Below are positions 52,631 through 61,468 of a DNA stretch of 64,000 bases, piece by piece. The notes beneath the pieces are model-generated. The model had not been told where the DNA came from. It searched no databases and saw only the letters and a list, made by a program, of their open reading frames with translations. The DNA comes from an uncultured Planctomycetaceae bacterium (GTDB lineage Bacteria; Planctomycetota; Planctomycetia; Planctomycetales; Planctomycetaceae). The stretch covers positions 124,001-188,000 of the forward strand of contig CALSLT010000035.1 in the NCBI GenBank assembly GCA_943787265.1, written 5' to 3'. Made by a program: the position numbers and the translations under genes. Every line of letters starts with the position of its first letter. Position 1 is the stretch's first letter.

Positions 52631-52846
52631 CGAAGCACCTTTTCTGCATCAGGTTGCGATTCTTGAGCGTCGCCATGAGACTTTGCAGTATCCAGTCTGC
52701 AGAACCCGCCAGCGACCGATCAGCATTCTGGTGACTAAACACGACGCTGTGAACTGACTCCGGCAACAAGTCGGAAACATCTCGGAACCGCAAATCGACT
52801 CAGCCAATACTGAATCCGCATTAGCAGAGAATTCAGGCGACACTTC

Positions 52847-53506
52847 ATGCCAGCAAACATCGAATGCCCATGCGGCCACACTGTCCGAGTCCCGGACGAG
52901 TTAACCAATACGCGGATCAAATGCCCGGTCTGCGGCGAGTTGCTGTCGGCCGTAGCCGTCCAACCTGACGACTCTGTCTGGGAAGCCACCGAACAATCGC
53001 CAGTCGACGCTTCCAAAGAACCACCGGACGCGACAACAGATTCGCCACAGTCAGCGAAATCTGAAGCGGATGCATCGGACTATCCAGACCTGACTTCCAC
53101 TGGACGATCCCGTACGGCTTCCAGCTTCCACGGAAAAGGAGCGTTCCTATTTGCTGGCTTGCCAATGCCATCGCTCACTACGGAATCAAGAGTCGCGCTC
53201 TTGCCCGAACGAGTCCGTATCAAGTCAAAGGGTCTATTCGGAAATCGCCATCTCGACCTTCGACTTTCTGAAGTGACGTCCGTTGAGACTCGCCGGTCCC
53301 CCGGATGGTACTTGCTGCTACTTGCAATTCTCTTCCTCCCGGCAAACGGAGTTGGGTTGATCTTTCTGTTGCCGTTTCTATTCATTCGTCATTCCTACCT
53401 GATCATGCGGTGCGGAAACGCCAGCGTTGCCATTCGCTTCAGCGGCGACGACACAGACGCCATATCCGTAGGTGACGCTATTCTTAGCGCAGCTCAGTCT
53501 GGATAA
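52847..53506 (+). CDS. Zinc-ribbon membrane protein, hypothetical
   Basis: Protein of 219 residues with no named family known to me. The N-terminus is a zinc ribbon of type CPCGHTVRVPDEL and CPVCGELL (residues about 7 to 33). A 60-residue Ser/Asp-rich disordered linker follows. The last half contains a PH-like beta segment (ERVRIKSKGLFGNRHLDLRLSEVTSVE) interrupted by a hydrophobic hairpin (WYLLLLAILFLPANGVGLIFLLPFLFI), probably two membrane passes. It is divergent from the esterase at 52630, with a 216-base spacer. Confidence 0.7.
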   Translation: MPANIECPCGHTVRVPDELTNTRIKCPVCGELLSAVAVQPDDSVWEATEQSPVDASKEPPDATTDSPQSAKSEADASDYPDLTSTGRSRTASSFHGKGAFLFAGLPMPSLTTESRVALLPERVRIKSKGLFGNRHLDLRLSEVTSVETRRSPGWYLLLLAILFLPANGVGLIFLLPFLFIRHSYLIMRCGNASVAIRFSGDDTDAISVGDAILSAAQSG

Positions 53507-53623
53507 CTTCCTGACTCCAAAAACGTTGAGAACGAAACCGCCCCGACTTCCGAAAAGTCTGACTTCAGCGATCGGTGTTGCTTAACACATCCCAAATTTG
53601 CGACGATCGCTTCTGAACCGAAC

Positions 53624-56600
53624 ATGAATGCTCCCACTTCCAAACGCGAGTCAATGATCGTCACGACTCGTCAAAACTCCATGCGAGGCGCAGTGATGCG
53701 TGTTCTGACTCTAATTACTCTTGCCGTCACCGGATTCAGCACAGCGTCTGCTGCATCCGCGACTCCCCCAACCTACGAGCGGGACATACGTCCGATCTTT
53801 CGGGCTCATTGTTTCGACTGTCACGGGGCGACGGACGAACTAAAGGGTGGACTCGATCTGCGACTCGTACGGTTCCTTCAGAAAGGGGGCGAGAGCGGCC
53901 CTGCAATCTCACCCGGCCAGCCGAATGAAAGCTTCCTGGTAGAACGGATTCGCAGCGGTGAAATGCCGCCAGGCGAAGGCACAGTTCCAGAAGACGAAAT
54001 TGCGATCATCGAAGCATGGATCGCGGCTGGAGCGAAAACGGCTCGGCCGGAGCCTGAGTCGATCGGCCCCGGACTTGGTATCACCGAAGAGGAACGCAGT
54101 TTCTGGTCGTTTCAGCCGATTCGTCGACCAACGATTCCGAATCGCGAGTCTTTCCCCAACGATGATCGAGTGCGGACACCGATCGACGGCTTACTGTTGA
54201 AGGCGGCGATGGCTGACTCCGGGATAAACGACACGGTCAGTATTGCGAATGGCCAGGCCGCGTTTGCCGACGATGCCGACCGTCGAACGCTTGTCATTCG
54301 AGCGTACTTTGATCTGACTGGTCTCCCGCCATCCCCAGCCGAAATCGAAACGTGGCTCAACGATGCGAAGGACGACTGGTACGACCGTTTGCTGACCAAC
54401 CTGCTGGATTCGCCTCACTATGGCGAGCGTTGGGGGCGGCACTGGCTGGACGTCGCGGGCTATGCCGACTCGGAAGGGTACTCGACACAGGACTCCGAAC
54501 GTGCGTGGGCATGGAAGTATCGCGACTGGGTCATCCGCGCGTTGAATCAGGATATGCCGTTCGATCAATTTGTTGCCGAGCAGCTTGCAGGCGATGAGCT
54601 TGCCGAACCGATCAATGGTGACCTCACTCCCAAACAAATCGATCTGTTCTCGGCGACGGGTTTTCTTCGCATGGCCGCAGACGGAACTGGCAGCGGAGCA
54701 AACAATCCCGACGGTCGCAACCAGGTAATCGCCGACACGTTAAAGATCGTTGGAACGTCTTTACTCGGACTGAGTCTGCAGTGTGCGCAGTGCCACGACC
54801 ATCGCTACGACCCAATTCCGCACACTGATTATTTCGCTATCCGTGCGGTGTTTGAGCCGGCGCTCGACTGGAAGTCCTGGAAGGTTCCTAACGCACGCCG
54901 AATTTCACTTTACACCGCCGCCGACCGAAAGCTGGCCGCCGAAATCGAGGCCGAAGCCGCCAAGATCACGGCAGAAAAAACCGTAAAACAGACCGAGTAC
55001 ATGAAGGAGGCTCTTGATCAGGAGCTAATGAAATACGAAGAGCCGCTTCGCACACAACTTCGAGACGCTTATCAGACAGCCAAAAACAAGCGAACCGACG
55101 AGCAGAAGCAACTGCTCAAGAAGAATCCAAGCGTCAACATCTCGACGGGCACTCTGTATCAGTATCTTCCCAAAGCCGCTGAAGAGCTGAAAAAGTTCGA
55201 CGCGAAGATCGCTGAAACACGAGCAAAGAAACCTGTCGAGGAATTCGTACGAGCTCTGATCGAACCGCCGAACCACTCGCCGGAAACGAAACTGTTCCAC
55301 CGAGGCGACCATCAGCAGCCGAAGCAAACCGTTACGCCCGCGTCGCTCAGCGTCGCCAGCCCAGACGGGCAGCCGATTCAGTTTCCGCTAAACGATGACA
55401 AGTCCCCGACGACCGGCCGCCGGCTCGCATTCGCGCAGTGGCTCGCGAGCCGAGACAACCCACTGTTCGCCCGAGTGATCGTCAACCGAGTTTGGATGCA
55501 CCACTTCGGAAAAGGACTGGTTTCGACGCCCGCCGACTTCGGCAAGCTTGGAACAAAGCCTTCACACCCGGAAGTTCTCGATTGGCTCGCCGACGAATTC
55601 ATCGCCAACGGCTGGAGTCTGAAATCCCTGCACCGGACAATTCTGTCGTCAACCGCCTGGCGTCAGAGTAAAGAACTCTCTGATAAACCTTCTGCGTTTC
55701 CTGTCCCTCTCCAACGACTCGAGGCCGAGACACTTCGCGACCGCATGCTGGCAGCATCCGGGCAACTGGACCAAACGTTGCTCGGCCGACCGACGAAGAT
55801 CAAAAAGGACGACACCGGACAGGTCGTTGTTGACGGAACGCAAACTCGCCGCAGCCTGTACATCCAGGTAAGACGCAGCCGCCCCGTCGCCATGCTGCAG
55901 TCATTTGATGCTCCGGTCATGGAGACCAACTGCGAAAGCCGTCCCAGCTCGACGGTCGCCACGCAATCATTGATGCTGCTTAACGGCCAGTTCATCCTCG
56001 AACAGGCCGTAAAACTCGCTGACCGAGTTCGTACCGAAGCCAAACCGCCGACCGCCGAACAGATCGAACTCGTTAAAGACATCCGACGCCCGGAGGTTCA
56101 GGAATGGCAATACGGCTACGGCTCGTACGACAAAGCGGCTAATCGCACCGGCTCGTTCACCCCACTCACTCATTGGTCCGGTTCGCGATGGCAGGCTGGT
56201 GAAAAACTTCCTGATGCAAAAGTCGGCTACGTATCGCTGCACGCGACGGGCGGACATCCTGACATTCTTGGACGAGACGTCATTCGACGATGGACGGCGC
56301 CCACGAGTGGCCATGTCCAGATTATCGGCAACCTGTCGCACGGCTCTTCGAACGGAGACGGAGTGCGCGGTCGAGTCGTTTCAAGTCGCTCGGGAAAAAC
56401 CGGCGAATGGGTCGCGTTCAACGGCGGAACCGACACGTCAGTGAATGATCTCACCGTCCAATCCGGAGACACAATCGATTTCGTCACCGATTGCCGAACC
56501 ACTCATACGTCGGACTCGTTTAACTGGCCGGTGACGATCAAGCTAACCACCGCAGGTGTGAAGGAACGTGTCGCTAATTCAAAAGACGCGTTTCACGGAC

Positions 56601-56836
56601 CAGCAGAATCAATCGAGACTATTCCCGGACAGATTGTCAGAGCGTGGCAGTTGGCCTTGTGCCGTCCCCCGTCGCCGGATGAGATGCATCTCGCCGTCAG
56701 CTTTGTCGCCGAGCAAGTCGAAACTTTCCTACGCACGCCGACTGGAATCCCCAAAGGGCAAACGGCTACCGGCCAGGCAATGACCAGTCTCTGCCAAACT
56801 CTCCTGGGAGCGAACGAGTTTCTTTACATTGAGTAA
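53624..56836 (+). CDS. PSCyt1/DUF1549/DUF1553 planctomycete protein
   Basis: Secreted protein of up to 1070 residues. The signal is near MRVLTLITLAVTGFSTASA, so ATG 53681 or 53696 may be the true start. A cytochrome-like motif CFDCHGATDELKGGLDL follows near residue 66. DUF1549 spans about residues 200 to 400 (WGRHWLDVAGYADSEGY, AQCHDHRYDPI). DUF1553 spans about 590 to 860 (RVIVNRVWMHHFGKGLV, SCRQS-type HRTILSSTAWRQS). Near residues 826 to 980 a beta-rich insertion (GYGSYDKAANRTGSF, HATGGHPDIL, DTIDFVTD) interrupts DUF1553 before its usual end AWQLALCRPPSPDEM. No reaction is established. It pairs with the DUF1501 gene 55 bases downstream. Confidence 0.9.
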   Translation: MNAPTSKRESMIVTTRQNSMRGAVMRVLTLITLAVTGFSTASAASATPPTYERDIRPIFRAHCFDCHGATDELKGGLDLRLVRFLQKGGESGPAISPGQPNESFLVERIRSGEMPPGEGTVPEDEIAIIEAWIAAGAKTARPEPESIGPGLGITEEERSFWSFQPIRRPTIPNRESFPNDDRVRTPIDGLLLKAAMADSGINDTVSIANGQAAFADDADRRTLVIRAYFDLTGLPPSPAEIETWLNDAKDDWYDRLLTNLLDSPHYGERWGRHWLDVAGYADSEGYSTQDSERAWAWKYRDWVIRALNQDMPFDQFVAEQLAGDELAEPINGDLTPKQIDLFSATGFLRMAADGTGSGANNPDGRNQVIADTLKIVGTSLLGLSLQCAQCHDHRYDPIPHTDYFAIRAVFEPALDWKSWKVPNARRISLYTAADRKLAAEIEAEAAKITAEKTVKQTEYMKEALDQELMKYEEPLRTQLRDAYQTAKNKRTDEQKQLLKKNPSVNISTGTLYQYLPKAAEELKKFDAKIAETRAKKPVEEFVRALIEPPNHSPETKLFHRGDHQQPKQTVTPASLSVASPDGQPIQFPLNDDKSPTTGRRLAFAQWLASRDNPLFARVIVNRVWMHHFGKGLVSTPADFGKLGTKPSHPEVLDWLADEFIANGWSLKSLHRTILSSTAWRQSKELSDKPSAFPVPLQRLEAETLRDRMLAASGQLDQTLLGRPTKIKKDDTGQVVVDGTQTRRSLYIQVRRSRPVAMLQSFDAPVMETNCESRPSSTVATQSLMLLNGQFILEQAVKLADRVRTEAKPPTAEQIELVKDIRRPEVQEWQYGYGSYDKAANRTGSFTPLTHWSGSRWQAGEKLPDAKVGYVSLHATGGHPDILGRDVIRRWTAPTSGHVQIIGNLSHGSSNGDGVRGRVVSSRSGKTGEWVAFNGGTDTSVNDLTVQSGDTIDFVTDCRTTHTSDSFNWPVTIKLTTAGVKERVANSKDAFHGPAESIETIPGQIVRAWQLALCRPPSPDEMHLAVSFVAEQVETFLRTPTGIPKGQTATGQAMTSLCQTLLGANEFLYIE

Positions 56837-56891
56837 ACTCTAGCGCAAACAGCCGCGTAGCCTGGACAAACAACTCAGCGGAGAAGATCAA

Positions 56892-58328
56892 GTGACGATT
56901 TCGCGACGCGAATTTCTCAATCAGAACGCAATGGGCATCGGCTCGGTGGCGTTGGCGTGGCTGCTTCAGCAGGAACGTGCCCATGCCATCCCTAAAAATA
57001 TTCCGAAGCCGAACCAGACGTACGATCTCAGTCCGAAACAACCTGACTTTGAGCCGCGTGCGAAGGCAATGATCTCGCTGTTTCAACACGGCGGGCCATC
57101 GCACATGGATCTGACAGATCCGAAACCAGAACTCACAAAATTCGACGGGACGGATTACAAAGAAGACGTCGCGTACAGTTTTGCTAACGCGGCCAGCAAG
57201 AAACTGTTGGGGACTCGGTGGAAGTTCCGGAAACACGGAGAGTGTGGTACCGAGCTTTCCGAATTACTGCCTGAGACCGGCCGCATCGCCGACGACATTT
57301 GCCTCATCCGCAGTATGCACACTGGCGCGAACGGCCACGAAGTTTCCATCCGCTACTTTCACGGTGGCATTCCCGGCGTGCTCGGGAGACCTCACCTGGC
57401 CTCCTGGCTGCTGTACGGACTGGGCGCCGAAACTCAAGACCTGCCCGCGTACATGGTACTGACTGATCCGGGCGGACAACCGGTAGACAATATCAACAAC
57501 TGGTCGAGCGGCTTCATGCCTCCGCTTTACCAGGGAACGGTGCTGCGACCAAAGGAGCCGCGAGTTCTGAACCTCGACGCACCCGCTCATCTGAAAGGCG
57601 AGCCTCAGCAGCAGAACCTGAAACTGCTGCAAACCCTCAACCGCCAACACGCTAAGCGTTTTCCGCACGAAGCCGACCTCGAAGCCCGAATTGCCAGCTA
57701 CGAACTCGCCGCGCGAATGCAGACAGCCGCTCGCGAGGCGCTCGACATCTCTCAGGAGACCAAAGCGACGCAGGACCTATACGGACTCGACCAGAAAGAA
57801 ACTCGCGAGTACGGCACACGTTGCCTGATCGCTCGCCGACTTGTTGAACGAGGGGTTCGCTTCGTGCAACTCTTCCTGGCTGGCCAGCCGTGGGATAACC
57901 ACAGCAACCTCGGCACAACTTTGCCTTCCATCTGTCGCCGAACCGACAAACCATCGGCGGCACTGGTAACCGACCTCAAGCAACGAGGCATGCTCGACGA
58001 AACGATCGTCCATTGGGGCGGAGAAATCGGGCGTCTCCCAGTCACACAAAACCAAGGCAGCCCCGAGAAGCACGGCCGCGATCACAACGGCCAGGGATTC
58101 AGCATCTGGATGGCGGGTGGCGGGTTCAAACCAAGCATGACTTTCGGAGCAACCGACGAATTCGGCCATCGCGCCGTCGAGAACGTCGTCACTCCCAACG
58201 ACTACCAGGCAACGCTGCTTCGATTATTCGGCCTCGACGTCAACGAACTGGTGTTTCCCTACAACGGGCAAGCTCAAAACATCACCGCCGGGCGCAAGGC
58301 TCGCGTCGTCGACGAAATTCTCGCTTAG
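56892..58328 (+). CDS. DUF1501 domain protein, Tat-like signal
   Basis: Exported protein of 478 residues and the standard partner of DUF1553 proteins. The N-terminus SRREFLNQNAMGIGSVALAWLL is a twin-arginine-type signal with a GTG start and GGAG upstream. Body motifs are LFQHGGPSHMDL, IRSMHTGANGHEVS, WDNHSNL and GRDHN in KHGRDHNGQGFSIW. The fold is sulfatase-like, but no catalytic nucleophile is known. The stop TAG at 58326-58328 is directly followed by an insertion sequence. Confidence 0.93.
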   Translation: MTISRREFLNQNAMGIGSVALAWLLQQERAHAIPKNIPKPNQTYDLSPKQPDFEPRAKAMISLFQHGGPSHMDLTDPKPELTKFDGTDYKEDVAYSFANAASKKLLGTRWKFRKHGECGTELSELLPETGRIADDICLIRSMHTGANGHEVSIRYFHGGIPGVLGRPHLASWLLYGLGAETQDLPAYMVLTDPGGQPVDNINNWSSGFMPPLYQGTVLRPKEPRVLNLDAPAHLKGEPQQQNLKLLQTLNRQHAKRFPHEADLEARIASYELAARMQTAAREALDISQETKATQDLYGLDQKETREYGTRCLIARRLVERGVRFVQLFLAGQPWDNHSNLGTTLPSICRRTDKPSAALVTDLKQRGMLDETIVHWGGEIGRLPVTQNQGSPEKHGRDHNGQGFSIWMAGGGFKPSMTFGATDEFGHRAVENVVTPNDYQATLLRLFGLDVNELVFPYNGQAQNITAGRKARVVDEILA

Positions 58329-58341
58329 GTCGTACGGACAT

Positions 58342-59171
58342 TCAGACCATGTCTGTGATTAGTGCTGCGAGCCAGATGAAGCCGGCGAAGTTCGCCGGCT
58401 TTTTCTCGTAGCGTGTGGCGATGCGGCGGCAGCGTTTGATTCTTCCAAAGAATCGTTCGATGAGATTGCGGTGTTTGTAGACCGTCCTGTTGTATCTCTT
58501 TTTCTTTTTGCGTCCGGCATTTGGCTTGATGCACACCTTTGCCCTGAGCTGTCGGGCACGCTTGCGGATCGCGTCTGAATCGTACGCGGCGTCAGCGATG
58601 ATGGTGCCCACATCACCGCGTTTGAAGTCTTTGAGCAACTGTTCTCCCAAAGGAGCATCGCCACGTTGACCGACCGTCAGCTGGAAGGTGACAAGCCGGC
58701 CGCTCCTGCCAGTTACTGCGTGAACTTTGGTCGTCAGTCCGCCACGAGAACGGCCAAGGCAGCGTCGTTCGTCAGCGTCTTCTTTTTTTCATCTGCCAGG
58801 CGGCGTCCGGTGGAAGCGACCGGGTGAGCTTTGATGCTGGTAGAATCTATCTGTACTTCCTGCAATTCGTCTGTCAGTCCTGACTCACCGATGGCCAGGA
58901 AAATCCGCTCCCAGACGCCTCGGGAACACCAGCGATCGTACCGCTTCCAAACCGAGTTGGGTTTTCCGTATCGACCAGGAAGATCTTCCCAGGGAATGCC
59001 AGTTTTCAGCACAAACAACACGGCGTTGATAAACAATCGATTGTTACGACCTGTCCGCCCTGGATCACTTTTCTTTCCCGGGATCAAACTCTTGATCACA
59101 TTCCACTGTTCATCGCTCAGTTCATGACGTCGGACCATCGTGCTCATCCTTGAGACGATAGACATCCTCAT
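58342..59171 (-). CDS. IS5-family transposase, programmed -1 frameshift
   Basis: DDE transposase encoded in two overlapping frames. The first part (59171 to 58734) begins near MVRRHELSDEQWNVIKSLIPG and contains VQIDSTSIKAH with the first catalytic Asp. The second part ends with IADAAYDSDAIR (second Asp), NRTVYKHRNLIERFFGRIKR (catalytic Glu) and KPANFAGFIW. A run of seven A at 58789-58783 (minus strand) lets ribosomes slip by -1: the frame of the second part is one base back from the first, and reading through gives DADERRCLGRSRGGLTTK, the expected sequence. Programmed frameshifting is normal for this IS group, so the enzyme is likely active. Confidence 0.82.
58381..58404 (+). terminator. Plus-strand intrinsic terminator inside IS5 element
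   Basis: GCCGGCGAA and TTCGCCGGC pair as a compact GC-rich stem, followed by TTTTT. On the minus strand the same bases encode the end of the transposase (KPANFAG). Read on the plus strand it would stop transcription from the DUF1501 operon 52 bases after its stop codon. Confidence 0.7.
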
Positions 59172-59211
59172 TCAAACTAACGACAAACAGCAAGATGAAT
59201 GTCCGTACGAC

Positions 59212-60705
59212 GCCCGTTGAAAAAGGCCGCCTAACAGCCTGGACGGAATATGAGTTGGCGCTATCCTGCTCGGGGTCTTGATATTGAGTGATGGAGAGTA
59301 TCGGATGTCTCTTGGTCAGCGTCGAACGGAGCGGCAACAGGAACTTTGGGTGGCAACGGCGAAGCTGCCAGCTTCGATCGGGCATGTGTTTTATGATGCT
59401 CTCAATGGCGTTCTTCGTGACGGGAAGTTTGACCGCATTGCCGAGTCGTTGTGCGAACCGTTTTACAAGGAAGGTGGTCGTCCGGGCATTCCACCAGGTA
59501 TCTACTTCCGCATGATCTTCGTCGGTTACTTCGAGGGGATCGATTCGCAGCGAGGCATCGCGTGGCGCTGCCGGGACAGTCTGTCGCTTGCGGAGGTTTC
59601 TCGGGTACGAACTGCATGAGACCACGCCGGAGCATTCGAGCCTGACTCGCATCCGTCAGCGGCTTCCTCTGGATGTGTTTCGAGCAGGTCTTTCGCGTTC
59701 GTGCTGTCACTGGTCGAAGAGCACGGGCTACTGAAAGGCAAGACCGTCGGTGTCGATTCAACTCTGCTGGAAGCCAACGCGGCGATGAAGTCGATCGTGC
59801 GTCGGGACACTGGCGAGGACTGGGAAGCGTACGTCCGCGGGCTGGCCGAAGCCGAAGGTGTCGAGATCAACAGCGACGACGATCTGCGGAAGTTCGATCG
59901 AAAACGCAAAGGCAAGAAGGCTTCCAATCAGGACTGGCAGAGTTCCAGCGACCCTGACGCCCGCATCATGAAAATGAAGAAGGGCCACACTCACCTGTCG
60001 TACAAGCAGGAACACACGGTCGACTTGGAGACCGAAGTGATCTTGTCCGCCGAAATTTATCACGGCAACGAATCTGACGGAAACACGTTGCTGGACAGCG
60101 TCAACACCGCTCAAGGCAATCTGCAGCAGGCTGACAGCGAAGCGGCAATCAAAGAGGTTGTCGGTGACAAGGGCTACCATAAAAACGAAACGCTGGCGAA
60201 GTGTAAGAAGGATGAATTGCGAACATACATCTGCGAGTCGGATGGCCCGAACCGTCGCTGGACGGACAAGCCCGCTGATTACGAAGCCGCCTACCGAGCC
60301 AATCGACGTCGTCTAAAAGGCGACCGCAACAAGCGTCTGCAGAAGTTACGTTGCGAGCGCGTGGAAAGAAGTTTCGCCCATGTCTGCGAAACCGGAGGAG
60401 CCCGTCGCACCTGGCTGCGAGGTCTTGAAAACAACCGCAAGAAAGTCCGGTTGGCAGTCGCCGCTCACAACCTTGGTCTGATCCTGCGAAAACTTCTCGG
60501 CAGCGGCAAACCCAGAGAGTTCGCGGGCCTCCCAAGACTGCTGATCTCGATGTTTTCGCCACTTCAAGCCGCCCTGAAGCCTTCCCAGCGGCTCCTCAGT
60601 CACGCCAACCCTTTCCACCGAGTCCACGACCAGCAACACCGCCCGAAACTCCTCACGCCAACCTGCACCTTATGACCAAGCAACAACCAGCGTTCTTCAA
60701 CGGGC
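59212..60705 (+). mobile_element. IS1182-like insertion sequence, abutting the IS5 element
   Basis: Element of about 1.5 kb containing an IS1182-type transposase. Its ends carry a terminal inverted repeat: GCCCGTTGAA begins the left end at 59212 and its complement TTCAACGGGC ends the right end at 60705, with further partial matches inside. The left end touches the last base of the IS5-family element. Exact ends are provisional because a CCTAGCAGCC-like extension lies beyond the right arm. Confidence 0.65.
59305..60675 (+). pseudogene. IS1182-like transposase with two frameshifts
   Basis: Transposase starting at ATG 59305 (MSLGQRRTERQQELW) with GGAGAG upstream. The frame breaks near 59587-59590, where an extra T shifts reading: LSL should run into RRFLGYELHETTPEHSS, which lies in frame 2. 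It breaks again near 59687-59692, where reading returns to frame 1 at FAFVLSLVEEHGLLKGKTVGVDST. The later blocks (GDKGYHKNETLAKCK, ERSFAHVCETGGARRTWLRG) are intact. Two compensating single-base changes within 100 bases mean no full-length enzyme is made, unless these are sequencing errors. Confidence 0.78.
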
Positions 60706-60780
60706 TGCTAGGCCTGACGTCGAGATGACTTCTCAACGTTGACCAGCAGGGCACTCCCTCTGCCACATGCTGGCGGGCAA

Positions 60781-61371
60781 CTACTCCTTCAAGACCATGT
60801 CGATACACATCACGGCACCAAGTATTAGCTGCCGGATCGGATTATCGGCTGGAACACTGTCCGAAATGCTCAACGCATAGTTGTCGGCGCTGGTAAACAT
60901 CTCCTTCCCGAGCCCTGCCCACTTCTTAGCAACATGAGCTAGCTCTACGTCGCTCGGCGTCAAGAATCGGAAGTCCCAACTCGTCCACTTCCCTTTCAAC
61001 GTACAGACTATTTCCTCGTTTGGATTGAGAACGCTGAACGCTCCACCAATGGAGAAGAACTTCTGCTTGAAACCGCCGATGAGTACTTCATTCTCATCGA
61101 ACACGGACACTTTCGACAGGAAGATCGAAACACCTCTAGTTACGCGACAGACCGGTTCGCCGCTCGGAGTAGTGATCTCGATATCAAAAGGCGTCATCCG
61201 TTTATAGTCTGTAAATCGAAACAGCTTTGACAAGATGCCAAGATTGGGTCCCCGACAGTGCATGACAACTTCGTTCGTTTCAGCGTCGTAGATGTCGTAA
61301 TTGTTGGCTGCCTTAAACATGCCAACATGCTCTTTAACGAGATATAGACTTCCGTTCAAAGCATCATGCAT
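60781..61371 (-). CDS. LURP-one/scramblase-related protein
   Basis: Protein of 196 residues resembling the LURP-one-related and phospholipid scramblase (tubby-like) fold. It shows a repeated beta pattern: LVKEHVGMFKAANNYDIYD, EVVMHCRGPNLG, FDIEITTPSGEPVCRVTRG, ENEVLIGGFKQKF and VCTLKGKWTSWDFRF. The frame is open to 61527, but ATG 61371 (MHDALNGSLYLVKEH) fits the family start and avoids the upstream kinase gene. No signal peptide, so cytosolic or membrane-associated. Function of bacterial members is unknown. It lies 97 bases after the ECF-kinase fusion gene on the same strand and is probably co-transcribed. Confidence 0.78.
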   Translation of the reverse strand: MHDALNGSLYLVKEHVGMFKAANNYDIYDAETNEVVMHCRGPNLGILSKLFRFTDYKRMTPFDIEITTPSGEPVCRVTRGVSIFLSKVSVFDENEVLIGGFKQKFFSIGGAFSVLNPNEEIVCTLKGKWTSWDFRFLTPSDVELAHVAKKWAGLGKEMFTSADNYALSISDSVPADNPIRQLILGAVMCIDMVLKE

Positions 61372-61468
61372 CGATTTAGCCCTTTTCGCGTTTCGGTATT
61401 CGTGAGTCGTATCCAGCAACTTGCCATCGTCAGACTGTAGGCCGCAGAATCGGCATTGGAAAGCTTGT

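Larger units (their letters stand above)
58329..59211 (-). mobile_element. IS5-family insertion sequence (IS427-like)
   Basis: Element of 883 bases bounded by a perfect 16-base terminal inverted repeat, GTCGTACGGACATTCA at the left and its complement at the right. It carries a two-frame DDE transposase on the minus strand joined by a slippery A7. No target duplication could be matched across the pair of elements: the left flank is CTTAG and the right end touches a second element. It starts at the base after a host stop codon. Confidence 0.85.

Noticed and set aside
58325..60710. Target-site duplications for the two insertion sequences
   Set aside because: Flanks TTAG and CTAG look similar, but no exact repeat matches the element ends, so none was called.
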